From JABWAM01 sp964653025 (GTDB lineage Bacteria > Verrucomicrobiota > Verrucomicrobiia > JABWAM01), in contig CAZZBZ010000003.1 in the NCBI GenBank assembly GCA_964653025.1, positions 27,184 to 91,183 on the forward strand: a stretch of DNA of 64,000 nt. The letters run 5' to 3'. The notes beneath the pieces are model-generated. The model was given only the letters and a program-made list of their open reading frames with translations, did not search any database and was not told the origin of the DNA. The position numbers and the translations under genes are program-made. Position 1 is the first letter of the stretch, and each line of letters starts with the position of its first letter. Shown here piece by piece: positions 33,919 to 42,870 of this stretch.

Positions 33919-36159
33919 TTACACCGGGTAGTCGAGGGCTTCGGGGATGGTGACCCTTGTGAGCGCGTCGGCGGCACGGTCTTTGGCGAGACGGGCGCCG
34001 GTGAGGCACCCGTCCAGCTTCATTCGCAAGCGCTGGAAGCCTTCCATTCCCTCGAAGCAGGCGCAGGGGCCGGCCTTGGCGGGGTGTTCCTCACCAGCTT
34101 CCTTTACGTCGCTGGATCCGCGCGCGGCACCTGCGATGCCGGGGATTACCCCCTCGAGCGCGTCAAGGTCCTCGGCGGCATAGCAGCCGGCGCACGCCTC
34201 GGCCGTCCACGCGGGATGCTCGTTGTAGCCGAAGACGAGTTCGGCGCAGACGCGACCCGCCTCGCCGGAGGCGCGCGCGGTCTGCACATGGCAGAGGTCG
34301 GTCAGGAAGCCGAGGACGCCGGGCAGCGCTTCCGCGAGCGTGGGTGAGGCCGTTCCTTTCGACTCGAGCTCCATCACATCCAGGACCTGCTGTCGTGCGG
34401 CGAGGATCCAGCACAGGGCGTCGGCGAGGGGAAAGGTCACTCCTTGGCGGTTTCCCTGGTAGAGCTTGTTGCCCTTCGCGTCGGTGGTTTTCTGGAGATG
34501 ATCGAGCGTCCAGAGCCACAGGATCATCGCGGTGGCGAGGGTGCAGGCTCCGGTGTTGGGGCGTTCCCCGGCAATGCGCCGCATCTCGGCGATCCACAGG
34601 CGGAACTGCGCGAGGAAAAGCTCGCCGGTCATCGTGAGCGAGAGCTGGCGGCGCTGGACGGCCTCCGGACCCTCATAGGTCGCCTCGAGCTGGGCGTCCA
34701 TCCACTTCTGACCGAGAAATCCGGGGCAATCCTCGGTAATTCCGTAGCCGCCCATGAGGCTGACCGCTTCACGCATCATGGTGGCGCCGTGGCCCGTGTT
34801 CCAGAGCTTGCAGGCAGGGCAGAGGACGTTCGCCACCGAGTCGAGCAAGGCGAAACGAACGAAGGGATCGGCGCGCAGTTTCTCAATCTTTGCGAGGTCG
34901 CGTTTGCCTTCGGGCTGGGCTTCGAGGCGAAGGAGTTCGAACGCGTCCTGCTCAATCTTCATCATCGCCTTGAAGGCGGCGCGGCCCTTGATTCCCTGCG
35001 CCGCGAACGCGGCATCCTTCTCGCGCTCAAACGGATCCAACTCGTCGAAGATGCGCGCGGCGGCAAAGCCGAGCGAGGCCGCGGCCTCGCCGGTCGCCCA
35101 GATGTCCACGAGGCGGTGGAGCACGTCCTCCTTCTGCTGGAGGCCGAGGTCGTGGCGCGGGGAGCCGGGCTTCGTGGCATCCCCGCCTCGGAAGCGTCCG
35201 CGCTGGTAGCGAATGACCGGCTCGACCGCGGAAATGAGTTTTGCGGCCGTCATCAGGCCCACGGTTACCCGCGTGCGGCGGAAGACCGCCTCGATCAACT
35301 CGCCGTGGTTGTAGTTCGGGATGATCACTCCGTCCTTGACGGTGTATCCCCCGACGATGCGGCTGGCGGGGATCTTGAGGCTGAAGGCCGGGTCGCGAGT
35401 GGAGGAAAGCTGGTGGACGAGCTTCTTCGCGGGCGTGCCGCGATCCCAGGTGCCCGGGTCGTCCTCTTCGAGGATGACCATGCAACTCCCCTTGATCTTC
35501 GGATCATCGGAATCCACGGCGGCAGTCACGAAGTTGGCGAAGGCCATGTTCGTGATGAAGCGACCGCGCTTGTCCACATGGAGGATGGGTTCCTGGCCCT
35601 CCTTCCATTCGGCGATGCGGACCTTGCCCCCGAGGAGGCCGGTCTCGACGCCGACGTAGGGCAGGGGCTCGGTGAGGGCGAAGGCCCCGCGCATCTGCTT
35701 GCGCTTTTCGCCGGGCTTGAGCGGGGCGGCCGCGGTCATGTAGCGATCGCGCTGGTCCGGGGTGCCGCGCTCGTGGATTGGGGCGAGGGCGAGGTTCCCC
35801 GCGAGGCTGCACGTGGCCGCGCCGCCATCCACCCAGGCGAGCTCGAAGGCCGCAAGGGCGAGGGCCATGCTCTTCGGCCCCTCGATAAAGCCGCCGCGTT
35901 CGGGGGAAAGCCCGGTCGCGGTGATCCCCGACTCGTCGAAGGCCTTGAGGAGGCGACCCTTCTGCTCGGTCCACTCGTGGGAGTTGCGCGCCCCCTCGGC
36001 GACCAGGCGGGCGACCGGTCCACGGGCCACGCCACGTGCCGACTGCACCAGCATCTGGAGGTCGTAGCGGTCGGCGTAGCGCCAGAGGATCTGGCGCGTA
36101 TCGTCGCCGGGCAGGGTTTGGAGGGTGGGCCGTTCGGTCGTGGGAGGTGGGGTTGCCAT
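33919..36159 (-). CDS. Acyl-CoA dehydrogenase, long FadE-like form
   Basis: A 746-residue flavoenzyme for the first step of fatty acyl-CoA beta-oxidation. Family features: ALTEPLPYVGVETG near the FAD/substrate site, DPGTWDRGTPAKKL, and the C-terminal MGGYGITEDCPGFLGQKWMDAQ block with catalytic-loop TYEGPEAVQRRQLS. Ordinary enzymes have 380-600 residues. Here about 230 extra residues follow, with Cys-containing stretches ACAGCYAAEDLDALEG and GPCACFEGMEGF. An ETF:quinone oxidoreductase is encoded nearby (28900). ATG 36159 is the family start; a repeat element lies upstream. Confidence 0.9.
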   Translation of the reverse strand: MATPPPTTERPTLQTLPGDDTRQILWRYADRYDLQMLVQSARGVARGPVARLVAEGARNSHEWTEQKGRLLKAFDESGITATGLSPERGGFIEGPKSMALALAAFELAWVDGGAATCSLAGNLALAPIHERGTPDQRDRYMTAAAPLKPGEKRKQMRGAFALTEPLPYVGVETGLLGGKVRIAEWKEGQEPILHVDKRGRFITNMAFANFVTAAVDSDDPKIKGSCMVILEEDDPGTWDRGTPAKKLVHQLSSTRDPAFSLKIPASRIVGGYTVKDGVIIPNYNHGELIEAVFRRTRVTVGLMTAAKLISAVEPVIRYQRGRFRGGDATKPGSPRHDLGLQQKEDVLHRLVDIWATGEAAASLGFAAARIFDELDPFEREKDAAFAAQGIKGRAAFKAMMKIEQDAFELLRLEAQPEGKRDLAKIEKLRADPFVRFALLDSVANVLCPACKLWNTGHGATMMREAVSLMGGYGITEDCPGFLGQKWMDAQLEATYEGPEAVQRRQLSLTMTGELFLAQFRLWIAEMRRIAGERPNTGACTLATAMILWLWTLDHLQKTTDAKGNKLYQGNRQGVTFPLADALCWILAARQQVLDVMELESKGTASPTLAEALPGVLGFLTDLCHVQTARASGEAGRVCAELVFGYNEHPAWTAEACAGCYAAEDLDALEGVIPGIAGAARGSSDVKEAGEEHPAKAGPCACFEGMEGFQRLRMKLDGCLTGARLAKDRAADALTRVTIPEALDYPV

Positions 36160-36266
36160 GGCTGGATTTGAAAAGAGGCGAGCAGAGTAGCCTGAATATT
36201 TCACACTCCGCGAGTCGAAATATCTGCTCGACCAGGACCGATGCACCCCGATCCGTCCACAGAAAA

Positions 36267-36433
36267 GCCACGGATGAAACACGGATGGCAGACATGGAAT
36301 GCCAGGTCCGCTACACGGACCTGGCATTCCTCGTGGACAAACACCAGCATCCTGACCCGGAGGACGCGCCGATTCCGTGTGGCGGAATCGGCGCATTCCC
36401 CTATCTGTGGAAATCCGTGTTTCATCCGTGGCT
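36267..36433. mobile_element. MITE-like inverted-repeat element, copy D
   Basis: Ends gccacggatgaaacacgg and ccgtgtttcatccgtggc. Palindrome 1 caggtccg-ctaca-cggacctg and palindrome 2 gccgattccg-tgtgg-cggaatcggc have loops that can pair fully if one G:U is allowed. It occupies most of the 370-base gap between two divergent genes; no other gene is seen in that gap. Confidence 0.87.
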
Positions 36434-36529
36434 CCTTCTGGTTCGATTCTGCCAATCCTTCCGGGTGAACCATGAGTGTCTCGTGCGTCGCGCTTGCGCA
36501 GCCCTCTATTTTCTGCGACGAAAGCCGTG

Positions 36530-37495
36530 ATGAAAGCGAAGCGTGCGGAGCGGACGCGGGTGGGCCTCGTGCAGATGCGATGCGGGCCGTCGCCAAAGGA
36601 GAACCTCCGCCGGGCCATCGAGGGCATCCGCGAGGCGGCCGGGCGGGGTGCGAAGATCGTCTGCCTGCCCGAACTCTTCCTCTCCCAGTATTTTTGTCAG
36701 TCCGAGGACCACCGCCACTTCCGCCTCGCCGAGGCGGTGCCGGGGCCGACCACCGCGAAGCTCGCGGCCGAGGCGAAGCGCCGACGGGTCGTGCTCATCG
36801 CCTCGCTCTTTGAGAAACGGGCGAGGGGGCTCTATCACAACACGGCGGCCATCCTCGACGCCGACGGAAAGCTGCTCGGGAAGTACCGCAAGATGCACAT
36901 CCCGGACGACCCGCTCTACTACGAGAAGTTTTACTTCACCCCCGGCGACCTCGGCTTCTGCGCGTGGGAGACGCGGCACGGAGCCATCGGCGTCCTCGTC
37001 TGCTGGGACCAGTGGTATCCGGAAGCGGCGCGACTCACGGCGCTCCAGGGTGCGGACCTGCTCTTCTACCCGACCGCAATCGGCTGGCATCCGAAAGAGA
37101 AGGCGAAGCACGGGAAGGCGCAGCACGAAGCATGGGAACTTGTCCAGCGCAGCCACGCCGTCGCAAATGGCTGTTTTGTCGCGGCGGTAAATCGCGTCGG
37201 CCACGAGCGCCCCGTGGGCGGGGACGGAATCGAGTTCTTCGGGCAGAGCTTCCTCGCCGACCCGTCGGGACAGGTCGTCGCGCGGGCCAGCGCCTCCCGC
37301 GAGGAGGTAATCGTCGCCGAGGTGGATTTTGCGAAGGTCGAGGAAGCCCGGACCCACTGGCCGTTTCTCCGCGACCGGAGGATCGACGCCTACGGCGGGA
37401 TTACCCAGCGTTTCCTGGACACACACAGGGCGAGCGGTGGAGATTTAGCCACGGATGAAACACGGATACGGAAAAAGCGACGCCAAGCGCGCTGA
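36530..37495 (+). CDS. aguB: N-carbamoylputrescine amidase-like carbon-nitrogen hydrolase
   Basis: Nitrilase-superfamily enzyme of the polyamine route (N-carbamoylputrescine to putrescine), 321 residues. The Glu-Lys-Cys triad is in CLPELFLSQYF, KYRKMHIPDDPLYYEKFYF and GVLVCWDQWYPEAARL. The following ALQGADLLFYPTAIGWHP and the QRSHAVANGCFVAAVNRVG stretch are typical of AguB. The family normally ends near RRIDAYGGITQRFLD. Here it continues about 20 residues, and the last 16 codons (ATDETRIRKKRRQAR) are read through the left arm of a MITE-like repeat, showing that the element replaced the native stop. Confidence 0.92.
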   Translation: MKAKRAERTRVGLVQMRCGPSPKENLRRAIEGIREAAGRGAKIVCLPELFLSQYFCQSEDHRHFRLAEAVPGPTTAKLAAEAKRRRVVLIASLFEKRARGLYHNTAAILDADGKLLGKYRKMHIPDDPLYYEKFYFTPGDLGFCAWETRHGAIGVLVCWDQWYPEAARLTALQGADLLFYPTAIGWHPKEKAKHGKAQHEAWELVQRSHAVANGCFVAAVNRVGHERPVGGDGIEFFGQSFLADPSGQVVARASASREEVIVAEVDFAKVEEARTHWPFLRDRRIDAYGGITQRFLDTHRASGGDLATDETRIRKKRRQAR

Positions 37496-37617
37496 CACGC
37501 GCTTGACGCAACTTTGCCGGTAAAACGACATTCATTCTCCTCGCGGGAACGCGCCGATTCCGTGTGGCAGAATCGGCGCATCCTCCGTCCGTGGCCATCC
37601 GTGTTTCATCCGTGGCT
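37448..37617. mobile_element. MITE-like inverted-repeat element, copy E
   Basis: Ends gccacggatgaaacacgg and ccgtgtttcatccgtggc. Palindrome 2 is gccgattccg-tgtgg-cagaatcggc, and palindrome 1 is replaced by caagcgcg-ctgaca-cgcgcttg. Its first 48 bases are the 3' end of the amidase gene. Confidence 0.83.
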
Positions 37618-37738
37618 TTTGGAACGAAATCGGGTTCTCGGAAACCGGAGTGACGTGAGAAAATCGGCTCTCTCGCCTTCTTCGTTTCGTTTTTCGCTTG
37701 ATTGAATGCCCCGGCCCGGCGAGGGTGTCGCCGCTTTC

Positions 37739-37823
37739 GCGCGAGTGGCGGAACTGGCAGACGCGCACGCTTGAGGTGCGTGTGGTTTACACCGTGGGGG
37801 TTCGAGTCCCCCCTCGCGCACCA
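37739..37823 (+). tRNA. tRNA-Leu (GAG)
   Basis: An 85-nt class II cloverleaf: acceptor gcgcgag/ctcgcgc with discriminator A and encoded CCA, anticodon GAG in loop ttGAGgt flanked by stem cacgc/gcgtg, a long variable arm (tggtttacaccgtg region) and T loop ttcgagt. It reads CUC codons, among the commonest Leu codons in this GC-rich DNA. Confidence 0.95.
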
Positions 37824-38178
37824 TTTTATTTCAGAGTCATGGAGACCTCTTGGTGAAGGGTGGAGACGCCCCTCCCACGGGGTAGGGAAGGCGTGGGCGG
37901 GACGCGAGACCGCGGCCCCGCTTAAATGATGATAACCCTAAACGGAGGGGTGTTTACACCCGTCCCGAGGGGAGGGGGTAGCGGAGTGGCCCGCCAAGTG
38001 CGAGGCCCATACGCCGACTGCGGGCAGATGCCGATCATCTGCGCCGCTGCAAACGAACTCCTCGACGCACCGTGCGACCCGCTCTTCGAGATCGTCCCGC
38101 CGCCAGTAGCCCTGGTTCCACCCGAGCCCTGAAGAAGGCATGGGTGAGGGGACACGTTGCAGAGGTCTTGGCAGGAGC
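37824..38178. other. Intergenic region without a recognised gene
   Basis: Nothing convincing is coded here. A small hairpin gggtgt-tt-acaccc lies at 37948-37961. Open frames on both strands (for example a 68-codon plus-strand frame from 37926) have no recognisable motif. Confidence 0.5.
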
Positions 38179-39519
38179 CTACGCGGGGACGCTCCGCCCG
38201 CAGCAGTTTTTGAACTTCTTCCCGCTGCCGCAGGGACAGCGTGCGTCGGGCTTGGTGGCGCGCGCGGCCTCGCGCGCCCGGAGAAGATCCATGATCTCCG
38301 CGGGAGCACGGCTGGCGCGGAGCATCTCCGTCATGGTTTCCATCGTGGGACCGACGTGGCGGAAGAAGCGCTTGTACCCGGCGCAGAGGTAGTTTAGTCC
38401 GCCCTCGCCGTCGGGGGTCTTGAGGAAGCGGTGTTTGGGACATTCTCCGTTGCACGCGAAGCGCACGTCGCACTCGCGGCAGACGCGCGGGAGGGCGCCC
38501 TTCTTGTCGGAACCGAAGCGCCGCTGTGCCTCGGAGGCGACGAGCTCGGTAAGCGGGATTTCCATGAGATTGCCGCGACGGTATTCGGGATAGACGAAGT
38601 GGTCGCAGGCGTAGAGGTCCCCGTTGTGCTCGAGGGCGAGGGCGTCCCCGCATTTCTCGGCGAAGACACAGAGTCCCGAACCCTGCCCGGCCCAGATCCC
38701 AAGGGTGACGTCGAAGAGTTGGACGAAAACTCTACCCACGTCGCGGCGGACCCATTCCTCGAAGATGGCGACGAGGAACTCCCCGTAGTCGGATGGTTTC
38801 ACGCTCCACGGGGTGACGAGCGGGTGGAGTTCGCCCACGCCGTGTTCGGGGGGGAGGGCGAGATCGAGTCCGAGGGCCTGCGCGCTGGAGTCGGGAAGAC
38901 GCTCGACGAGGGGAATGAACTGCATGAAGCCGGAGCCGGCCTCCTTGAGAAAGCGGTAGACTTCGAGCGGTTTGCGGGAGTTGTGGGCGCCGACCACGGT
39001 GAGGGTGTTAAACTCCACGCCATGGCGCTTCAGGCAGGCGAGCCCGGCCATCACGCGGTCGAAGCTGGGCTTGCCGGCACCGTCCACGCGGTAGCGGTCA
39101 TGGATCCCGTGCGGGCCGTCCACGCTGAGGCCGACGAGAAACTTGTTTTCCGCGAGGAAGGCGCCCCACTCGTCATCGAGGAGCACGCCGTTGGTCTGCA
39201 TCGCATTCGAGATCCGTCGGCCGTTCGCATGGCGCTTCTCGATCTCCACGACGCGGCGGAAGAAGTCCACTCCGAGCAGGGTCGGTTCGCCCCCCTGCCA
39301 GGCGAAGAGTACGTCGTCGCCGGGTTGTGCGGCGATGTGCTGGCGGACGTACGACTCCAGCACGGCGTCCGACATCCGGTAGTTCTCGCCGGGGGGATGG
39401 AGGCTCGTCTTCTCAAGGTAGAAGCAATAGGAGCACTTCAGGTTACAGATCGGCCCGATGGGCTTCGCCATCACATGGAATCCGCGACGGGGAGTACGTG
39501 ATGGACTGGGGGATGCCAT
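38179..39519 (-). CDS. Radical SAM sulfatase-maturase-like enzyme with SPASM and SEC-C domains
   Basis: A 446-residue protein of the anaerobic sulfatase-maturating enzyme group, which oxidises an active-site Cys or Ser of sulfatases to formylglycine. The radical SAM motif is CNLKCSYCFYLEK, followed by FAWQGGEPTLLG and SVDGPHGIHDRYR. The SPASM region has CGDALALEHNGDLYACDHF and CRECDVRFACNGECPKHRF then LCAGYKRFF. The tail ends in a SEC-C zinc motif, RCPCGSGKKFKNCCG. ATG 39519 is used; ATG 39471 is a possible shorter start. No sulfatase gene is in the window, so it may serve enzymes encoded elsewhere. Confidence 0.9.
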   Translation of the reverse strand: MASPSPSRTPRRGFHVMAKPIGPICNLKCSYCFYLEKTSLHPPGENYRMSDAVLESYVRQHIAAQPGDDVLFAWQGGEPTLLGVDFFRRVVEIEKRHANGRRISNAMQTNGVLLDDEWGAFLAENKFLVGLSVDGPHGIHDRYRVDGAGKPSFDRVMAGLACLKRHGVEFNTLTVVGAHNSRKPLEVYRFLKEAGSGFMQFIPLVERLPDSSAQALGLDLALPPEHGVGELHPLVTPWSVKPSDYGEFLVAIFEEWVRRDVGRVFVQLFDVTLGIWAGQGSGLCVFAEKCGDALALEHNGDLYACDHFVYPEYRRGNLMEIPLTELVASEAQRRFGSDKKGALPRVCRECDVRFACNGECPKHRFLKTPDGEGGLNYLCAGYKRFFRHVGPTMETMTEMLRASRAPAEIMDLLRAREAARATKPDARCPCGSGKKFKNCCGRSVPA

Positions 39520-39654
39520 GGAAAGGTCCCACCGATAGCCCGAAAACCGTCGCACGACAAGTGGCGGGCCGTCTCTTCCCCCTTCCGCAAAAATAGGGCT
39601 CTCAACTTCCTCCGTTGGTGGAGGTCTTTTCGGACTACGGTCACCTGGCCATGA

Positions 39655-39936
39655 CGGGCGATCCGCATTGTTGAAAAATACCTCGGCGCCTTCGCCCTGA
39701 AGGACACGTTGCGCGAGCGCGTGCTGGCGGACGGAAAGCACATCTGGAAAATGCGCGTCGTGCCCCTGGGCGAGGGGCAGGTGGATTTCGCTGCGCGGTT
39801 CAGTTTGCTCAAGACCGCCGGGTTCGACGGGCCGGTCAGTTTCCACTGTGAATACGCCGAGCTGTCGGTGGAATCGCTGATCGACCAGGCGCGACTGGAC
39901 GTTCGCTACATCTCCGGGATGCGATTTCGAGTGTGA
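39655..39936 (+). pseudogene. C-terminal remnant of a sugar phosphate isomerase/epimerase (TIM barrel)
   Basis: About 94 codons are open after a TGA at 39652-39654 and no start codon suits them. The translated piece IRIVEKYLGAFALKDT then KMRVVPLGEGQVDFAARF and LLKTAGFDGPVSFHCEY matches the last barrel strands of xylose-isomerase-like sugar isomerase/epimerases, including PLGEGQVDF and the final ExY. The N-terminal two thirds are missing, so this is a remnant. Confidence 0.65.
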
Positions 39937-40094
39937 CCATGCCTCATGCCAAGATTGAGGGTTTCTGATTCAGGCTCCGTTCAGTTCGGGAAGCATTCCT
40001 CGGCCGAGGCAACTTCGGAGTCAGCTTCTTCTGTAAAGCTGGATTCTCCATTTCTCCGTGCAAGGGGTCGAAAGGTCAGTTAGGTTGCGCCGAG

Positions 40095-41177
40095 ATGCCA
40101 CGGGACATGAGTTTTCAACCCGACTACCGACATTTCGCCGAGGTGATGCGGAATGTAAAGCCGTCGCGGCTGCCGCTGTACGAGCACATCGTCTGCCCCG
40201 CGATCATGGAGCGCATCCTTGGCGTCGAGTTCGAGGGCTTGACCGATGGGGATGCTGCTGGGCAGCGGGAGTTCTTTCGGCAGTTCTGCCGGTTCTTCCG
40301 CGAGATGACCTACGACACCGTGTCGTACGAGGTGTGCATCTGCCATATCCTCCCGGGGGGAGGGGCGCTGGCCGGTGGCAAGCCCGGCCCGATTCAGAGC
40401 CGGGCGGACCTGGAGGGCTATCCGTGGGAGGAGCTTCCGCGGCGCTTCAAGGCGCTGGCCGAGCCGCAGCTTGACGCGCTGCTGGCGGAGATGCCCCCCG
40501 GTATGAAGGCGGTCGGCGGCATCGGGAACGGCGTGTTCGAGATCAGCGAAGATCTGGTGGGACTGGAATACCTGCCGTTCCTGGAAGCGGATGATCCCGA
40601 GGCGTATCGGGACCTGTACGTCAGGATCGGGGACCTGATGGCGGAGCTTTGGGCGTGGTTTCTGGAGCGCTACGGCGATGGGTTCGTCGCCTGCCGGTTT
40701 GGCGACGACCTGGGTTTCAAATCCTCGCTGCTGACCCATCCTCGAACCGTTCGCGATCACATCCTCCCGCAGTACCGGCGGATCATCGAGCGGATCCACT
40801 CGTGCGGGAAGCCGTTCCTGTGGCACTCCTGCGGATGCATCTTCCAGGTCATGGAGGACGTGCTCGCGCTCGGCATCAACGCCAAACATTCGAACGAGGA
40901 TACGATCGCGCCCTTCGACCGCTGGATCTCGGATTATGGCACCCGCATTGGGTTGCTCGGGGGGTTCGACATGGACTTTCTCTGCTCGAAGACACCGTCG
41001 GAGATCGGGGCGCGCGTGCTCGAGGATGGACGGCGATTCCGTCGGTTGGCGCGCGGCTACGCGCTCGGCTCGGGCAACTCGATTCCCGACTACGTGCCGG
41101 TCGATAACTATCTGGCCATGGTCCGGGCCGCCCAGCAGCTTCGCGCGGACGAAGCGCGCGGGGAACGGGGGCCTTAA
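40095..41177 (+). CDS. Uroporphyrinogen decarboxylase-family protein (corrinoid methyltransferase-like)
   Basis: A 360-residue URO-D fold protein. The C-terminal HSCGKPFLWHSCGCIFQVMED with a His-x-Cys metal-type site and GYALGSGNSIPDYVPVDNY are typical of the large URO-D-like group related to MtaA/CmuA methylcobamide:CoM methyltransferases, not of heme-pathway HemE. PVC bacteria carry many such genes in carbohydrate loci, with unknown substrates, perhaps demethylation of methylated sugars. Start 40095 (or 40107) is uncertain. It is followed by a broken paralogue. Confidence 0.83.
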   Translation: MPRDMSFQPDYRHFAEVMRNVKPSRLPLYEHIVCPAIMERILGVEFEGLTDGDAAGQREFFRQFCRFFREMTYDTVSYEVCICHILPGGGALAGGKPGPIQSRADLEGYPWEELPRRFKALAEPQLDALLAEMPPGMKAVGGIGNGVFEISEDLVGLEYLPFLEADDPEAYRDLYVRIGDLMAELWAWFLERYGDGFVACRFGDDLGFKSSLLTHPRTVRDHILPQYRRIIERIHSCGKPFLWHSCGCIFQVMEDVLALGINAKHSNEDTIAPFDRWISDYGTRIGLLGGFDMDFLCSKTPSEIGARVLEDGRRFRRLARGYALGSGNSIPDYVPVDNYLAMVRAAQQLRADEARGERGP

Positions 41178-41198
41178 GGTCCTTGTTCACCTGTAAAG

Positions 41199-41596
41199 AT
41201 GAGCCTGACTTCCCGCGAACTCGTCCTCCGGACACTGAGCTTCCAGGATCCTCCCCGCGCCCCGCGTGAACTCTGGACCCTGCCCATCGCCCGTCTCGAG
41301 AACCTGTCGGAGTTCGACCGGGTCACGGCGGGGTTCGAATCGGATTTCCAGGGAGTTCTGGGCCACGAGCGTGTAAAGGCGCCCACGCGGGGCGATCCCT
41401 ACCTCCGCGGCCTCTACACGGACGCATGAGGCGCCACCTTCGAGAACATCCAGGACGGGGTGATTGGCGAAGTTCGCGACCCGCTTGTGAAAGACTGGGC
41501 AGTCGATGCCGCGAAGGTCCACATCCCCGTGGAGTGGCTCGCCGTGGAGCGCGACGCGGTGAACCGTGACTGCGCCGCGACAGCGCGATTCACGCG
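41199..41596 (+). pseudogene. URO-D-family gene fragment with an in-frame TGA
   Basis: The frame starts MSLTSRELVLRTLSFQDPPR, the usual N-terminus of a second URO-D-like protein, and runs to TGA at 41427-41429. The same frame continues with GATFENIQDGVIGEVRDPLV then HIPVEWLAVERDAVNR, giving a normal family sequence where the stop replaces an expected Trp (DAWG). Similarity ends soon after and the downstream minus-strand gene begins, so the C-terminal two thirds are gone. Because TGA is a true stop throughout the window, this is a nonsense-mutated remnant, not recoding. Confidence 0.72.
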
Positions 41597-41635
41597 CGCG
41601 GCGGCCACCCCGACAAGGCGTACTGATGCTCCGTT

Positions 41636-42814
41636 TCAGGTTCGCCGCTTGCGGTTCCTTCGGATCAAGGCGAGACGTTGCTGCACGCATGCGGCCGAAC
41701 GCAGAGGGTCTTCCGGCGTGTTCATCGCGTAGTCGAGTAGTCGCTCGATCGTTGAGGTGGCGACGTGGACCCGCGTGTCGGAAGAGGCGTAGTAGATGAA
41801 GACGCGGCCGTTCTTGCGCGCGATCGCCCCGTTGCAGAATAGGACATTGGCCACGTCACCGACGTATTCGTCGCCGCGCGGTGCCAGCAGGTAGCCGCCC
41901 GGCTGGCGGATGACTCGGTCGGGATGGTTGAGATCACAGAGGAAGGCGTACAGCACGTAGCGCAAGCCGGCTGCGGTGTTGCGCACCCCATGCGCGATGT
42001 GGAACCAGCCCTGCGCGGTCTTGAGCGGAGGCGGGCCGGCGCCGTTCTTGAGTTCCTTGATGGTGTGGTAGGCCTTGGGATCCACGACGATCTCCTCGCG
42101 AACCACCGCCCCCTCCACGTCGTCGGCGAGCGCCCAGCCAATGCCGCCGCCATCTCCCAACTCGACAAAGCCGCTTTGCGGCCGTGTGTAAAATGCGTAC
42201 TTTCCGCCGACGAACTCTGGATGGAGCACGACATTGCGTTGCTGTGCGGAGGGCGACTTCAGATCCGGCAGGCGTTCCCACCTCTTGAGGTCTTTCGTCC
42301 GTGCGATCGCGCCCTGGGCGATCGCCGCGGAGGTGTCCCCGCACGCGGCATCCTGATCTTTGCGTTCCGTGCAGAATAACCCATAAATCCAACCGTCCTC
42401 GTGGCGGGTCAATCGCATGTCGTACACGTTGACGTCGGGCTTGTCCGTCTCCGGCATCACCAACGGTTCGTCCCAAAAACGGAAGCCATCCACGCCATTC
42501 GCGCTCTCGGCCACGGCGAAGAACGACTTGCGGTCGGCACCCTCGACCCGCGCCACCAGCAAGATCCTGCCGTTCAGCTCGATCGCACCCGGGTTGAAGA
42601 CCGCGTTGATCCCCAGCCGCTCGATCCAGCGGGGGTTGGTGGACGGATCGAGGTCGTACCGCCAACTGAGCGGCACGTGGTCGGCGGTGAGCACGGGGTG
42701 CCGGTGCCGTTCGAGGACGCCGTTGTACCAGGTCGTGTCCACGGGGTTGCGCCGCCGCAGGAGCCGTTCCTGCGTCGCGCCCAGCTTCTTCAAGGGGTCC
42801 GTTCTCACCAGCAC
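41636..42814 (-). CDS. GH130 mannoside phosphorylase
   Basis: A 392-residue five-bladed beta-propeller enzyme of glycoside hydrolase family 130, which phosphorolyses beta-mannosides such as 4-O-beta-mannosyl-glucose to mannose 1-phosphate. Seen motifs are NPGAIELNGRILLVARVEG, DVNVYDMRLTRHEDGWIYG, and RNVVLHPEFVGGKYAFYTRP, with the catalytic Asp expected in the VYDMRL segment. YVLYAFLCDLNHPDRVIRQP and the last blade FCNGAIARKNGRVFIYYASSD are typical of the mannosylglucose-phosphorylase subgroup. The neighbour D-lyxose/mannose isomerase supports mannose use. Confidence 0.88.
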   Translation of the reverse strand: MLVRTDPLKKLGATQERLLRRRNPVDTTWYNGVLERHRHPVLTADHVPLSWRYDLDPSTNPRWIERLGINAVFNPGAIELNGRILLVARVEGADRKSFFAVAESANGVDGFRFWDEPLVMPETDKPDVNVYDMRLTRHEDGWIYGLFCTERKDQDAACGDTSAAIAQGAIARTKDLKRWERLPDLKSPSAQQRNVVLHPEFVGGKYAFYTRPQSGFVELGDGGGIGWALADDVEGAVVREEIVVDPKAYHTIKELKNGAGPPPLKTAQGWFHIAHGVRNTAAGLRYVLYAFLCDLNHPDRVIRQPGGYLLAPRGDEYVGDVANVLFCNGAIARKNGRVFIYYASSDTRVHVATSTIERLLDYAMNTPEDPLRSAACVQQRLALIRRNRKRRT

Positions 42815-42870
42815 GCATTTTTCCCAGACGACGCGGGCAGCGCAAGCCGATACCCGGCTTTATCGGAACA

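Noticed and set aside
37926..38132. 68-codon plus-strand frame and its opposite frame near tRNA-Leu
   Set aside because: No motif, no ribosome site, and amino-acid content typical of non-coding GC-rich DNA.
41427..41429. Selenocysteine or recoded TGA
   Set aside because: The position is Trp, not Cys, in relatives, no SECIS-like hairpin is evident, the gene is truncated anyway and TGA ends many other genes in the window.
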